Below the pieces are notes generated by a model, which was not told where the DNA came from, ran no database searches, and saw nothing but the letters and a program-made list of their open reading frames with translations. Positions 26,359-37,900 of a stretch of 64,000 bases of DNA are shown here, piece after piece. The position numbers and the translations under genes are program-made. Origin of the DNA: Baylisascaris procyonis (lineage: Eukaryota; Nematoda; Chromadorea; Rhabditida; Ascarididae); NCBI GenBank assembly GCA_037389465.1, contig JAZARR010000222.1, positions 1 to 64,000 on the forward strand, read 5' to 3'. Every line of letters starts with the position of its first letter. Within the stretch, counting starts at the first letter, position 1.

Positions 26359-29300
26359 CTGCATTTAGAATCGTATGAGAATGGGTTTGTTCTAATCCTC
26401 GGCGCGATTTCGATAATCGATTCTATAAATTTGCAATAAACATATCAGCAATCCCATCAACAGTAACAACAAAAAATTTTCAAGGATTAAAAAGAGAAAG
26501 CAATAATTCAATTATTGTCTTAGAATTCTATCAATGAACACGGTCTCTAAAGAAAGAATTGACTCTACAACGAGCATAGATCAAAAAAAAAACCTTTCAT
26601 TCCTTATTGGCTAATAGTTTCAAATGAGTTGCAAAAATGCAATTCGACCAGAATAAACTTTCCTAGATATAGTTCATTCTGATCGGTTGTATTGAGGAAA
26701 TTATCCCACCCAAGTTTGACTTATGCTTCGAATACCGTTATTGAAAACTGCTTCACACATGAAGGAACTACTCTTCAAAAATGGTATAATAAGTTGAATA
26801 AATAAACTTACAACTGCATCAAGAGTTATTGTTTTGATGATTTCAAGACTCGATGTAGAGCTATACTATACGATATTATGTGAGAAAAATTAGAACAACA
26901 TTCGATGTTGGCTGCAATTTGTACACATCAATTCATTCCTCTAAAAGTTTCTCCTTTTTCAACTTCACAAATCATCGCTTTTTTATTCTTGAGATATTGC
27001 ATTTCTGCTTTTATCCTTTCTACTTCCTCAATATATGACTTTCTAAACATGCGATTCGCGTATCAATCACTGATTGAGATTGAGACAGCAATGGTCCGGC
27101 ATCATTCTGAATCGACGAGAAGAGAAAAATCCCGATAGAAATACAATTCTTTGAAAGAGATTCATTAAATACCCAACTAAAATGTGGATAATAATTTTTT
27201 TGGCTAAAGTCAATCGAACCGATAACCCCAGGGGAGATATAAAAATTTAAAAAAAAATTCCGGCATTGGACTTGCCAACATTTATATAAACATCGAATAG
27301 ATAAACAAACAATGTGGGATGCATTCGATCGCTCAAAAGGACGAATCTTGTAGCATAGCGAACAAATGAACCCATGAAACTTTATCTTAATAAAACATAC
27401 CATTTGACGATTCTGTTATCGCAATCGAATTATCTTTTCGGGTTGTCTTCTTTAAGAACATTTCCCATTGACGACTTTTGTTCTCCGTTCGTTTTATGAG
27501 ACTATTCTTCTTCCTAAAATTTTATTCTCAATTACAAAGTAAATAATGACCAGCATAGGTTCATACAGCTGCTATTATACTGGCACAAATTGCAATGGAC
27601 TAAAATTGAAGAAATACAATGAATAAAGAAATATGTGAAAGAGATAAGATAAAGGAATAACGAAGTATAGTAAATAAAACAGGATAAAAAGCTATATTAC
27701 AATAAAACATTTGATGAGATACGTCAAATAAAACAACACGATATTTGCATTTGCTTCTCATTTATCTAACCAGTGAACTTGAAAAAATAGCTGATAAATA
27801 AGAAAATATCTATGATAGTGCCCTCATATTTCAATTAATCTAATCACTTGTGCAAGTCTTCCACAAATTTCTGATCCGAGTGATGCAAAATAAAAAACCG
27901 ATCGCCGTAAAATGCATACAAATTATTTGATACCTTTAAATATCGAATTTTTTTTTTTGAAGGTGAAGGATCAACCTGAAAGATGATCTGTAGTCTACCT
28001 TCTAAGATTAGATCTAAGAATATCTATAAAAGATAAAAATAACTCTGGATTTTAGCTCAGGAAACTTATACCAATAATCTGCCAACAAAAAATGATGCAC
28101 AAAAACTTGGTTATATCCTAATTTGAGAAGAAAGTGAATCGAAAATTGAAAATTGTTTTCCTTGCATTGACATGTTCACCCTTTGAAGGACATAACAGAA
28201 TATATGCAAGAAAAGGCAAAGAAGTCAGCCGGTTCTTTATCCCCTTATTGCTCAGCAGCAACAAACACACAATCTTTGTTTTGATGATTCAATAGACCCA
28301 TTCAAAGAGTGATTCACGCAGATTGCGTTCGCACTGGGTGAATATCACTGTGACATTAATTGTTACAAAAGCAATCAAACGAAAAAAGAATAAACAGTAA
28401 TAATTATGAACTTGCCTATGGCATCATATAACTCTCAATTATTATGACCTATCCCAACATTTATTCCTTCAATCACACTTTTTCATATAAGATAATCCCT
28501 CTCTTACAAATATTCAAATAATATTCTCAATGAAAATTAGCATGATAGTACAAATTTGACTGCCAAATTCATCCAGTGAACAGCCGTCTTCACCTAAGTG
28601 ATTCCGACCAAAATTATCAATGGAAAGCATTCGAAGATCATCGATGAAATTTGGTAGCGATTAAGTGATCAGAGAATTCACACATTAAAATCGAATAAAA
28701 TAAATCTAACCCATTTCGGCGAGAACGCAATATCCCTTTCAGCTTCGATGGCTGAATTCACAACGATAATTCGATAAGTTTCTTTCCGTACATAATGCGT
28801 ACCTAAAAAAATTCATAATTAACAATTTATCTTATAAAATATCTCATCATTCAGCATTTCTTTGAATACTATTTTATAATATACTCGAATGCAATTATCA
28901 CTTGCAAAAAAAAGCAAAAAACTAAAAGAATGAGATAAAACAAGTCGAAACACACAATAAACAATTACAATAGTAGATAATAAATATATATTAGAGCAAC
29001 ATAATCTCATCGAGTAGTTAATTATAAATTTCATAAATGCAGGAAATATTTCCGGCATATATGTAACGCAGAAATATTTCGGACCAAATCGGCTTTAATT
29101 ACTCACTCGAAACTAATAAAAGAAACATAAAGCACAGAAGAAAACAGCAATCGAGTTTTCCTTTTTTCCACTTCCTCCACCCATCAGTTTGCATTCATTT
29201 CGCTCTTCGACTTTAATTTTTCATTACTTCAATGATGAATAAATTCTTCAAAACACTCTAAGAATATGCGACATAAACGTAACATAACTCAATTTCTGTA

Positions 29301-29531
29301 AATACAACAATATTATCATCTTCAGAAGTGTTATTTTTATATAAATATGGCGATTTTTTTTTCGAAAATAAAATGATGCTACAGAATAGAGCGGAATGAA
29401 ACAGAGTTTAAAATTTTCGAAAGTAAAATGGGGCTGAAATCCCTTCTTTATTGAAGAGGTGAGTGAGGAATCGACAGAAGAACTAACAGATAAAAAACAG
29501 ATAAAAATGAAAAAAAAGAGATAAAATTTAC
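26359..29531. other. Probable intronic or intergenic DNA
   Basis: No exon-like segment could be supported. If the exon at 26226-26358 belongs to the kinesin remnant, this would be intron or contain exons decayed beyond recognition. Confidence 0.4.
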
Positions 29532-29635
29532 CTCAGCGAGACGTCGTTCACTACGTTTGAGCTCCATAACGAGGTGCTCCTTAATGCTGATTTCGGTTTG
29601 CGAATCGGCCACCTCGTCCCTCAATCTAAATCGTT
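29532..29635 (-). pseudogene. klp-12: KIF21-like exon: coiled coil after acidic linker
   Basis: Open from a TTTTAG acceptor to a GAG|GTAAAT donor, reading LRDEVADSQTEISIKEHLVM then ELKRSERRLAE. KIF21A/B have the same arrangement (ADLxxEIAIKQKLIDELxxSxxRL) just after the acidic segment. No stop in this exon. The acceptor region is duplicated: aatcgttctaaaattat occurs twice between 29627 and 29672. Confidence 0.75.
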
Positions 29636-30764
29636 CTAAAATTATATTTAAATCGTTCTAAAATTATTAATTGCATTCGTGGAATGCATCATTAAATTTT
29701 CAATGATAATCTGCCAACATCGCCAAACTAGTAGTTGTGCAAACAAATATGAAGTTAGGCAAAACGATTGATTGAATAGAACGTGATTTGCACAGATAAA
29801 CAAGATTGTCGTTCAAAATAGCGAATAAACGAGAAAAATCTACTTTTCCTAATGAGATTCGAAGAGAAAGAAAAGATGTCCCCTCTTCGCATCTTTTGAT
29901 AGTACCAATCCTATGGTTCACAACCACCTAATAGAACATCTTTCAGTGAATAGCGCTTCGATTAGCAAAATAGATTAAAAGAGTTATGACTATCGTCGTT
30001 AAAAAAAACTGAGCGATTATAGTGTGGCCTCATTCACATCACTGCGCCCCATAACGATTTGTAGTTAGTTCATGGTAAATGCATCATCTTCTTCTACATT
30101 TCTCAGAACACAAATGCAACGGTGAATCTATATAATCGATGAGGGTTCAATTATTGTATTTCAACTTCTATTTATATAAATATCCGATTGAAGACAGAAA
30201 AAGCGGAAAACGCTCTGACTTCTGGCAAACACAGAGAGAAAAGGCACTGAAGTCCAAGAGCTTATATCGGACATAATTTGGTTACGTGGTGAAGAATATT
30301 CACTACTAATCCTGAAACAGACAAAGATTGTATATAAATCAACAAAAAGCCGAAAATATTGGCAAAGTTAAACAAAATAATATTGGAATGTCAATCACTA
30401 GCTTTATGCTAAGAACGTTCCACAAAAACAATTGTAGGATACAAAATATTGACTGCACCGATAGATCTATGACTATTACTGCAATTACAACATCAACTCA
30501 TAACTGATTGATTCACTATAAACTCATAAAAAAAGGCTCTCAGAACAGAGTGGATATTCTGGGCTCACGGGAACGCACCTTGATAGTCTGACTGGGTGAA
30601 TGATCGCTAAAGAGCTGCTACAGTTGTCCATTATCAAGACCTTTCTAGCACTCATGACGTTAGCCAAATCAGTCGAACTAACAGTACTAATAACGAGACA
30701 AACAAACCGTTCATTTGTCTCCCCTCGAGAAGGCGCTTTCCTTGGGTGCATTTTTCGAGTGGAT

Positions 30765-30898
30765 ACGCCTTGGCATGGGTTCATCAGCACCATTGTCCCT
30801 CAAATCTCTTGTTGCAACGCCATCACCGTCGGCCCTCTGATCCGAAGCATCGCCACAAGCCACTTCGTCCTCCACTGTCTCTTTACTTTCTCCTAGCC
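30765..30898 (-). pseudogene. klp-12: KIF21-like exon: acidic linker
   Basis: Starts at a GCTTTCAG acceptor and reads an acidic low-complexity peptide (GESKETVEDEVACGDASDQR, then ADGDG and RDNGADE). KIF21 proteins have an acidic stretch at exactly this point, between the first coiled coil and the EIxIK coiled coil. The 3' boundary is unclear. Another frame downstream remains open for some 60 codons but has no clear match. Confidence 0.5.
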
Positions 30899-31334
30899 CT
30901 GAAAGCAAGCAAACAGACTAGCACAAGTGAACAAGATTTAGAATACAGCGTCCAGAAATTTCACTCTCCACTCCAGCTCCTCAAATATTGTGCATTTAGT
31001 TATTCATCGCCTCCCCCCCCCCTTCAAATTTTAAAAAGTAAAAATCATTTCGAGTTGCAAATATTCCAATCACAGCAAAGTTAATCACAATCCTAAGTGC
31101 AGAAAAATAGTGTACCACTCAAAACTTTGAAAAAAGAATGATAACTTTTGCGATCAAAATACAAATTATTGAGTCAATTCGCATCATCGTTGAAAGTGAT
31201 GCTCTCAGCCTCTTTAAACTTGATATTGTGTCCATTCTCTCCTATTTCGAACTCCTCTAATTACCAGGAAAATGTATTAATATTTCAATTCATCTATTAA
31301 AAGTCATCTGGTTACAACAATTTCTACAGCTCAC

Positions 31335-31470
31335 CTTCCATTACACTCCTTTTCATGCGCTTTACATCTGCTCTTGCTTCCTCGATGATTGCCAACGATG
31401 AATTAGAAGCGCCATTAATAGCGAGGTGAATCCATTCGCGAGAGGCATAGTTGGTGTATTCGGTGCATCT
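31335..31470 (-). pseudogene. klp-12: KIF21-like exon: post-motor coiled coil fragment
   Basis: Ends at a G|GTGAGC donor and reads SNSSLAIIEEARADVKRMKR. This parallels the KIF21 segment around [20 protein letters not shown] in position and pattern. The 5' boundary is uncertain. The frame upstream of the matching part is open but unrecognised. Confidence 0.5.
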
Positions 31471-32399
31471 GTCATCGATATATAACCACTGGGCATATCC
31501 AATATATCGATCGTTTATGCATGCATTCCACTTGAAGCTGGTTTCAGACGACTCATCTGTCATCGTAGGTGCTCATTTGTTACTTGTGATTCAAACAGTG
31601 TACTCCTGCAAAATAAGCAGTCATATGTTTGATCATCTGACTACCCTATATTTGGAATGTCAATCACATTACCACTGAATGAAACATATTCAACCGTTTT
31701 ACTCTAACTTCCTTTGCCGTTAGACTTCAGCTTCTCACATCCACTCGACTAGGAATTATCAAGAGTAAAAACGAAATTTTTGGTGGCTTAAGCGCACTCA
31801 CAAAAATGCCTAATACTGTTGGCTTAAACCAACATGCTGTCTGACGTTTTACTATATTCAAGAAGAGAGGAAAGCAGGATTGCCTGAACTTTGACTTCTT
31901 CTACCTTTATATGACGAGCAATTTGAAGATAAGGCCTAAAAAGCACGAATAGCAATATGAGGTCCATAATGTCGGCTCATCGAAACGATAATAGCAATCC
32001 CTTGTTTAGATGGTTAACATCTTCATGCCAGCGTAAAATAACAATAGAAAAATCCATAATTGCACAAAAAGTTTGTTTTTTGATATTTCGTTCTCAAAAA
32101 CTGATTTTCGATATCCTGAATTATATTTAGGAAATTTATTTCTATTTATATTCGATAGAACCGAAGGAAATATACGGAAATATACACGATCGATACGATA
32201 CTCAATAGACCATCTCAATAAATTGCTCTATGGAAAGCAATAAGAAACTATCGAATGAAGCAAGAAACAATGCAAGGAAATAAGTACGAAACAAAACAAG
32301 AATTTTCTATGCGATTTCGCATTGGAAAAGTGCATTATAATGATATAACCCCTACTCACAGTTACTTGTATGAGTATCTGCATTCCCCTAATATCATCT

Positions 32400-32520
32400 C
32401 GGCAACTGCTGACGATGGATTCATCAAATTCAATACTGCAAATCTACCTGCCAGACTAAATTCCACAATCATCCACCGACTTCGAAATGACACAAATATG
32501 CCCCTATTTCGAGCAGAAAG
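32400..32520 (-). pseudogene. Possible remnant of kinesin motor C-terminal part
   Basis: A frame reading [16 protein letters not shown], then NPSSAVAE, can be laid against the kinesin segment YRDSKLTRLLQDSLGGNS...SPSxxxxxET, with the S-L-x-G and P-S-S positions kept. No clean splice sites are visible. The position between the switch II exon and the coiled coil is right for this part of the motor. The similarity is weak. Confidence 0.3.
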
Positions 32521-32693
32521 AACGTCACGCTCAAGAGGGAGGAACATTTCACCACTTGTGGATGTTGTTTTATTTAAGCGGCTAATTCATTTGCCACTCA
32601 TTTGTCATTCACTCCCATATACAAATATCATGAATGCATTAGCGGTTTTCAACCATTCCATAATGATTCAAGTTGAATTAATTGAGTCCCGAC

Positions 32694-32909
<216 letters not shown>

Positions 32910-33017
32910 AGTGCCTTTGCCTTTACTGTAGGGAAAATATGAGCAAAAAAATCAAATGAAAATGGAGTAATATATGAGAGAAAAGATCCACAATTCCCAG
33001 AAAGAAAGCATACTCAC

Positions 33018-33185
33018 CAGTTCAAGGTTGATACTGATACCCTCTTTGGCGCGCTCCCCAATGGCACCAATGCGTTTTTATCTTTCTGATGCTGCTAGAT
33101 CCACAAAATGAAACTTTGCAGTCAGAATCTTGAATTCACTTGGCGCATTTGATGCACATGTATTTTCAACGTCTGCTGATTCCTC
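33018..33185 (-). pseudogene. klp-12: KIF21-like exon: switch II, with in-frame stop
   Basis: A 168-bp exon (56 codons) between TTCAG and a CTG|GTGAGT donor. It reads LTAKFHFVDLAASER, then a TAA stop at 33078-33080, then KRIGAIGERAKEGISIN. The kinesin consensus is [20 protein letters not shown] followed by RxKEGIxIN, so the stop replaces the leucine after SER and the conserved glycine of DLAGSE is alanine. Family identity is unambiguous, and as it stands the exon cannot encode a working motor. Confidence 0.92.
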
Positions 33186-34397
33186 CTGAAACGATCAAAG
33201 CAATCTTCGCAGCAAAATCAAGTAGGTATATAGCATCGGTTAAATGGCCTGGTAAGCATTGGTCAACGGTATCGATAAAAAATGATCCACTGGAATAATG
33301 GAAAAAATAAACAAATCATGGAAAAAAAATTAAATTAATAATGGGAAAAAAATTAACAATTAATAAAAAAAATTAACGAAAAATTAACAAATGTCAATTC
33401 TATGGTGAAATATTACAACCTTAACAAATATTCAAAAAACTTCAGTTGTCAATTCATACTTACATTGAGCTTGTCTAATTGCCGCAAAAGTTCCAAAAAA
33501 GCCTACGAGCTCATTCAAGCTCAAAAGCTCATTCGTTGTGAACGTTTTCTGGAAAACGAAAAACGTTTTCCAGAAAAGTTTCCGGAAAACGAAAAAAAGG
33601 AAACAAAACAAATATCAAAAACAATAAAAAAGCGGTAGAAATATAACCTTTTGTGATTCATGTGGTTTATCGATAACAATCACCCTTTGTCGCCTGATCA
33701 TCATTGTGAACGCGGTGATTGTTGGTTCATACTGGTCGATCCGTTGTCCTACTTAATGCATCATTCTTTAAGGCGGCTAATGTCTGCAATATGGGAAAAA
33801 AGTTACAGTGAACAAAACAATGAAAATGAAATATTATAGAATAAATATTTGAACTACCTGCCAGGTTAACTGCCTCATCGCTTTCTCACCGCCACCTTCA
33901 TTTCTCCAGTGGAGGAAAAAACGCATAAACATCACAGCAAGTTAAAAACGAAACAACAAAGCCATAACTATACGATACATTCACAATTATCTTCAAACGA
34001 ATTGGAAGCATCAACAACTATTTTAGTTTATTTGCTCAGGATTTGGGATTAAATTGTGGTGAACGCTAAAGCAGCCAATAAATCGTACAGTTTATCCACC
34101 AATGATGTCAATAAGTGGCTTTATAAATAGGCACTATTAATGCAAAATATATTTAAATCCCATTTGCTTTGTTTTCACTCCGACTCCTCATTCACCCCCC
34201 CCCCAACCTCGCAAAAAGAATTTATTAGACGTTGATGATTTGGGTAAATGATACGAATAGATTTCTATCATTTTTGCAAACATCAATGATAGAAATTCAA
34301 TAAATGATTCTATTTTTTATCTTATGTTTTTTTATTTTCCCACTCATTCTATTTTTTATCTCATGAAAACGAAAAGAATATTAGTATAAAGAAGTAC
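33186..34397. other. Intron of the kinesin remnant; short hairpin
   Basis: No exon recognised. A near-palindrome (cgttttctggaaaacg, then cgttttccagaaaa) lies at about 33540-33600. Confidence 0.4.
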
Positions 34398-34532
34398 CTC
34401 TTGTGGATTGCTGACCGGTTGACTCGTGACACCATTCAAAAACATTTCACCGCTTGCAGTTTCATATATCCGATGGCCATTCGATGTAGACCTGTCATCA
34501 GCTAATAAATCAACGATATCTTTAGTGCACAG
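34398..34532 (-). pseudogene. klp-12: KIF21-like exon: motor segment IVDLL...GVTSQ
   Basis: Exactly 45 codons, phase 0 at both ends, between TTTGCAG and GAG|GTACTT. It reads LCTKDIVDLLADDRST, then RIYETASGEMFLNGVTSQPV. Kinesin-4 motors have LYNEDxxDLL followed by RIHExxxGxIxxxGVTxxxV here. The YNE tripeptide is replaced by CTK, which fits relaxed constraint. No stop. Confidence 0.85.
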
Positions 34533-34793
34533 CTGCAAATAAAAATAAATCATGAATGAAAACCTTTTAGCATCACTGATTGCCCATTTATCATAAATTA
34601 GACGATCAAATGGGATGAAATCATCGTTGAAATATCAAAAAGTTTCTAAAATATAAAATTTTTTTACCGCAAATTGCAAACTGAAACTATTGAGTAAAGA
34701 CAAACATATATGCATAGATCTTTATAGTCGACATTTGGGAAAAATTAACGAAAAAACTGAAAGACAATAAACAACGATGAGATGATTGTAACC

Positions 34794-34979
34794 TCAATGA
34801 AGTGCATAGCAACATCGGAAATAGCCTCAATGAGTCGATGATCCCTGACAGCACGTTTGCGAGCTTCGATCGAAGTGAAGAAATGCTGCATGGCTCTCAG
34901 AATAATGCCGATCACATCCACACTTGTTGAGTCTCTCAAGTCAACCGCTGCCTCCATCGTATGTTTCACTACTACCAAT
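34794..34979 (-). pseudogene. klp-12: KIF21-like exon: degenerate P-loop and following helix
   Basis: Starts after TTTGTAG and ends at a GAG|GTTACA donor. The first frame reads GSSETYD where kinesins have GAGKTYT, so the nucleotide-binding lysine position is E. A frameshift is then needed to reach the second frame, which reads DVIGIILRAMQHFFTSIEAR and later DVAMHFIE. The motor pattern is GIIPRAxxHLFxxIExR...FxVxxxFxE. The exon joins in phase to the next one (FIE|LCTKDIVDLL). Confidence 0.85.
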
Positions 34980-37900
34980 CTACAAATCACTACATACTAG
35001 CAATAAAAATCACAACAAGTAATGGAATAAATACAAGGCGAATATAAATAGAATAAAGCAGAACAGAAGGCATCATTCAGCTGTGACGACAGTGGGATTA
35101 CGTGTGCGCAGCTGCGTTCAGTCATCACTGACTATTGCACTGTGGGGCGACCGTCTTCATTTCAATTGCTGTATAGAGTGTGCATTGATGCTTTTTGCAC
35201 GCCTATGCAGAGGTGCTTGATCATTGTCGATCAAGTGTTTCAATGAATTCATTATTCAATTTTTTATGCGTTAATAATCAAATATTCAATTATAATAAAA
35301 CAATTCTTTTGGCCAATAAAATAATCAAAAGAACAGCATCAACATTGAAGATGAGATAATTTTTTGTGAAAGCCATATTATGACAACTCAAATTTAATCG
35401 AATTACGTTGAGAGGTTTTTCTTTTACAAGAAGAAAACTTTCGCTCAATTTAGCCACTTTTGGAAAGCTAATGCACGTTAAAATATGCTGTAAAGTTCGT
35501 TGGTTTTTCCAATACTGTCAATTTAATATGAACCGGCCATATTCTTTAACATGCAAAATCGAAGCACCGATCCAATATATTCGACTAGTTAAGCGTTAAT
35601 GGTTGGGTTTATCTTGAGATTCGTCTTAAATGAAAATGAGGAAAATAGTTTAAAATAAAAAGCTAAGACGTTAGAAAAAAGTCAAGAAATTAGCTTATAG
35701 AACATTTGAACATAAAGAAACAATATTCAATTTATAGTGATGCATTGAGAGCATAAGAAAAATACCATTTCGATGATCAACAACGAATAGTGATAATGTT
35801 ATACGGCTTTAAACATCAATAATGCATGAATAGTCGCTAATCGATTCGCTATCTTTCATTTCAATTTCACCTTTCATTGATACATTAGACCGCTATAGAG
35901 CGCTAATTCATATACGTATGAATTCATACACAGGTAAGTTTTGCGGCAAATGGTAACCGAATAAGAGTTTATATCTTCCCTCGATGATTTGTTCTCGGCC
36001 TATAAAGCAATCCTAACCGATGAAATGTTATCGAATATTAAAAAAAAAAAAGAAAAAATTAGTGAACGCAATATTCGTGAACGATTATATAAAAATATCG
36101 ATTAGAAACTCATAAATTTACGCAACCATTTATAGATATAACATTTCGTTGGATTTTCAAACGAAAAAGAAAGAAATGAATGTCGAATATTGATGAGTCA
36201 AAAATCGACTGTATTACTGCATACGCAATGGTAACAATTCACTGCAAATAGCCTTCTTTTTTTTGTAATTGTGGACGGATTGAAATAAAAGCAGAAAGAG
36301 TTGGCTAGCATGGAATGCAAATATAAAGGCTGATCATTCTTGTAAATCTTTCAAGAATTATCTGATTTTGTTTATATTTATATCTATATTTATATTCATA
36401 ATTTGTCAGTACCATCTACAAATTAATAGCCAATATCTAGAGAGTAAAATGAAGAAAATACACTGACGCGGTGTTCCAGTTTCTTATCGATCGGTCAATA
36501 AAACCCCCTTATATATTGTAGGAAATAAATAAGTATTACAAGCGAAAGTGATTAAGAGACGTTTCTTCGTAGAGATGAAACAAAAGATACTACAAATCGT
36601 AGGCCGGATGAATAATAATAACCCTGTAAAAGTCCTCATTTGGAGTTTATCCTTTTCTCACATGACCAACATCATATAATCCCACTTATCCAGCAATAAT
36701 AAATCTGTTGCAGAAGTGAAAGCGAAGTCAAGAAAGACAGTGTATGCATAGAAATTATCTTCAATTGGATGGAAAATTGCAAGCCTATCCTAAATACATA
36801 AACGTTTTTGTGGTGAACAATGGGCACATAGAAATGAGTGAATACTTCAGGTGGTCGTCACAAGGCGGAAGCAAGATAAAAACTAAGTCATCGGTGACAT
36901 TTCAGGATATCAAAGTCATTAGGATATCACTTCAGGATTGAAAATATTTAAATATTTATTTGAAGAAATGTATAAAAATTGATTGCTGATAGAAGAATGC
37001 AATCAATATCGTCGAGTTAAACTGAACCGGATGGTTTATTACTTATTAAAGCAAATCATAGGAAAACAACTATGAAACGATGATAAAAGAGTGAAATATT
37101 GAGAACGAAATAATGAGATAGTTGCATGATTCGGAATATGCGATAACAATGTCTCAAAACGAAGAGGAAGAATATGAGAAAAAAAAAACGGCATCAAAAG
37201 AATAAAATATTCACTCTCGGAAAGGCAATAGAGACTAGGCGATCGACTTTTTTGTGATATCGAACATAAAGATACAAAAAGGATATTACAGTTAACTGGA
37301 AGATTTTTTAATGAATGGGCTCGTCAATTGAATTTTCTTTTTTTAACCGTTAAAAAATTTTTTACTTCGATTGAATTCCTTTTTGAGGAAAATTCAAAAA
37401 AAACTACATGTGATTCATATTGATAGAATCAAGTCGATTGCAACAACAAGTCCATTTCCTTAAGCTGGCTTATATACCATTAAATAGGTAATTTGAACTG
37501 AAAAGAAGGCAAACTGACCTAATGCGCAATTCGAGGAATATGGGTAATAAAGAATTTTTCGTCTCATACTCAGAACAGTGATGAGATTTACTTGCCCAGA
37601 AAACTTTTACTACGAATGATTCAAAAAACATAAGTGGAGATATTAGTGTTATGGCATGTATGCTATATTCTCAACCATATAGATATTCCACCACAATATT
37701 TGCAGCATAAAAATAAATGTACATTGAGAAATATATGCTTATATTTCACATGAAAATTTGAAAATAAATATGCTCAAAAATAAGATTCTTTTGTTATTCC
37801 ACCTCTTAGTAGAGAGTTAAACAAATAGACTGTTAGCTTGTTCATTAACTACCGATAATAAATCGAAAAGCTGCTGGCAAAAGATGAGAGGAATATGGCC

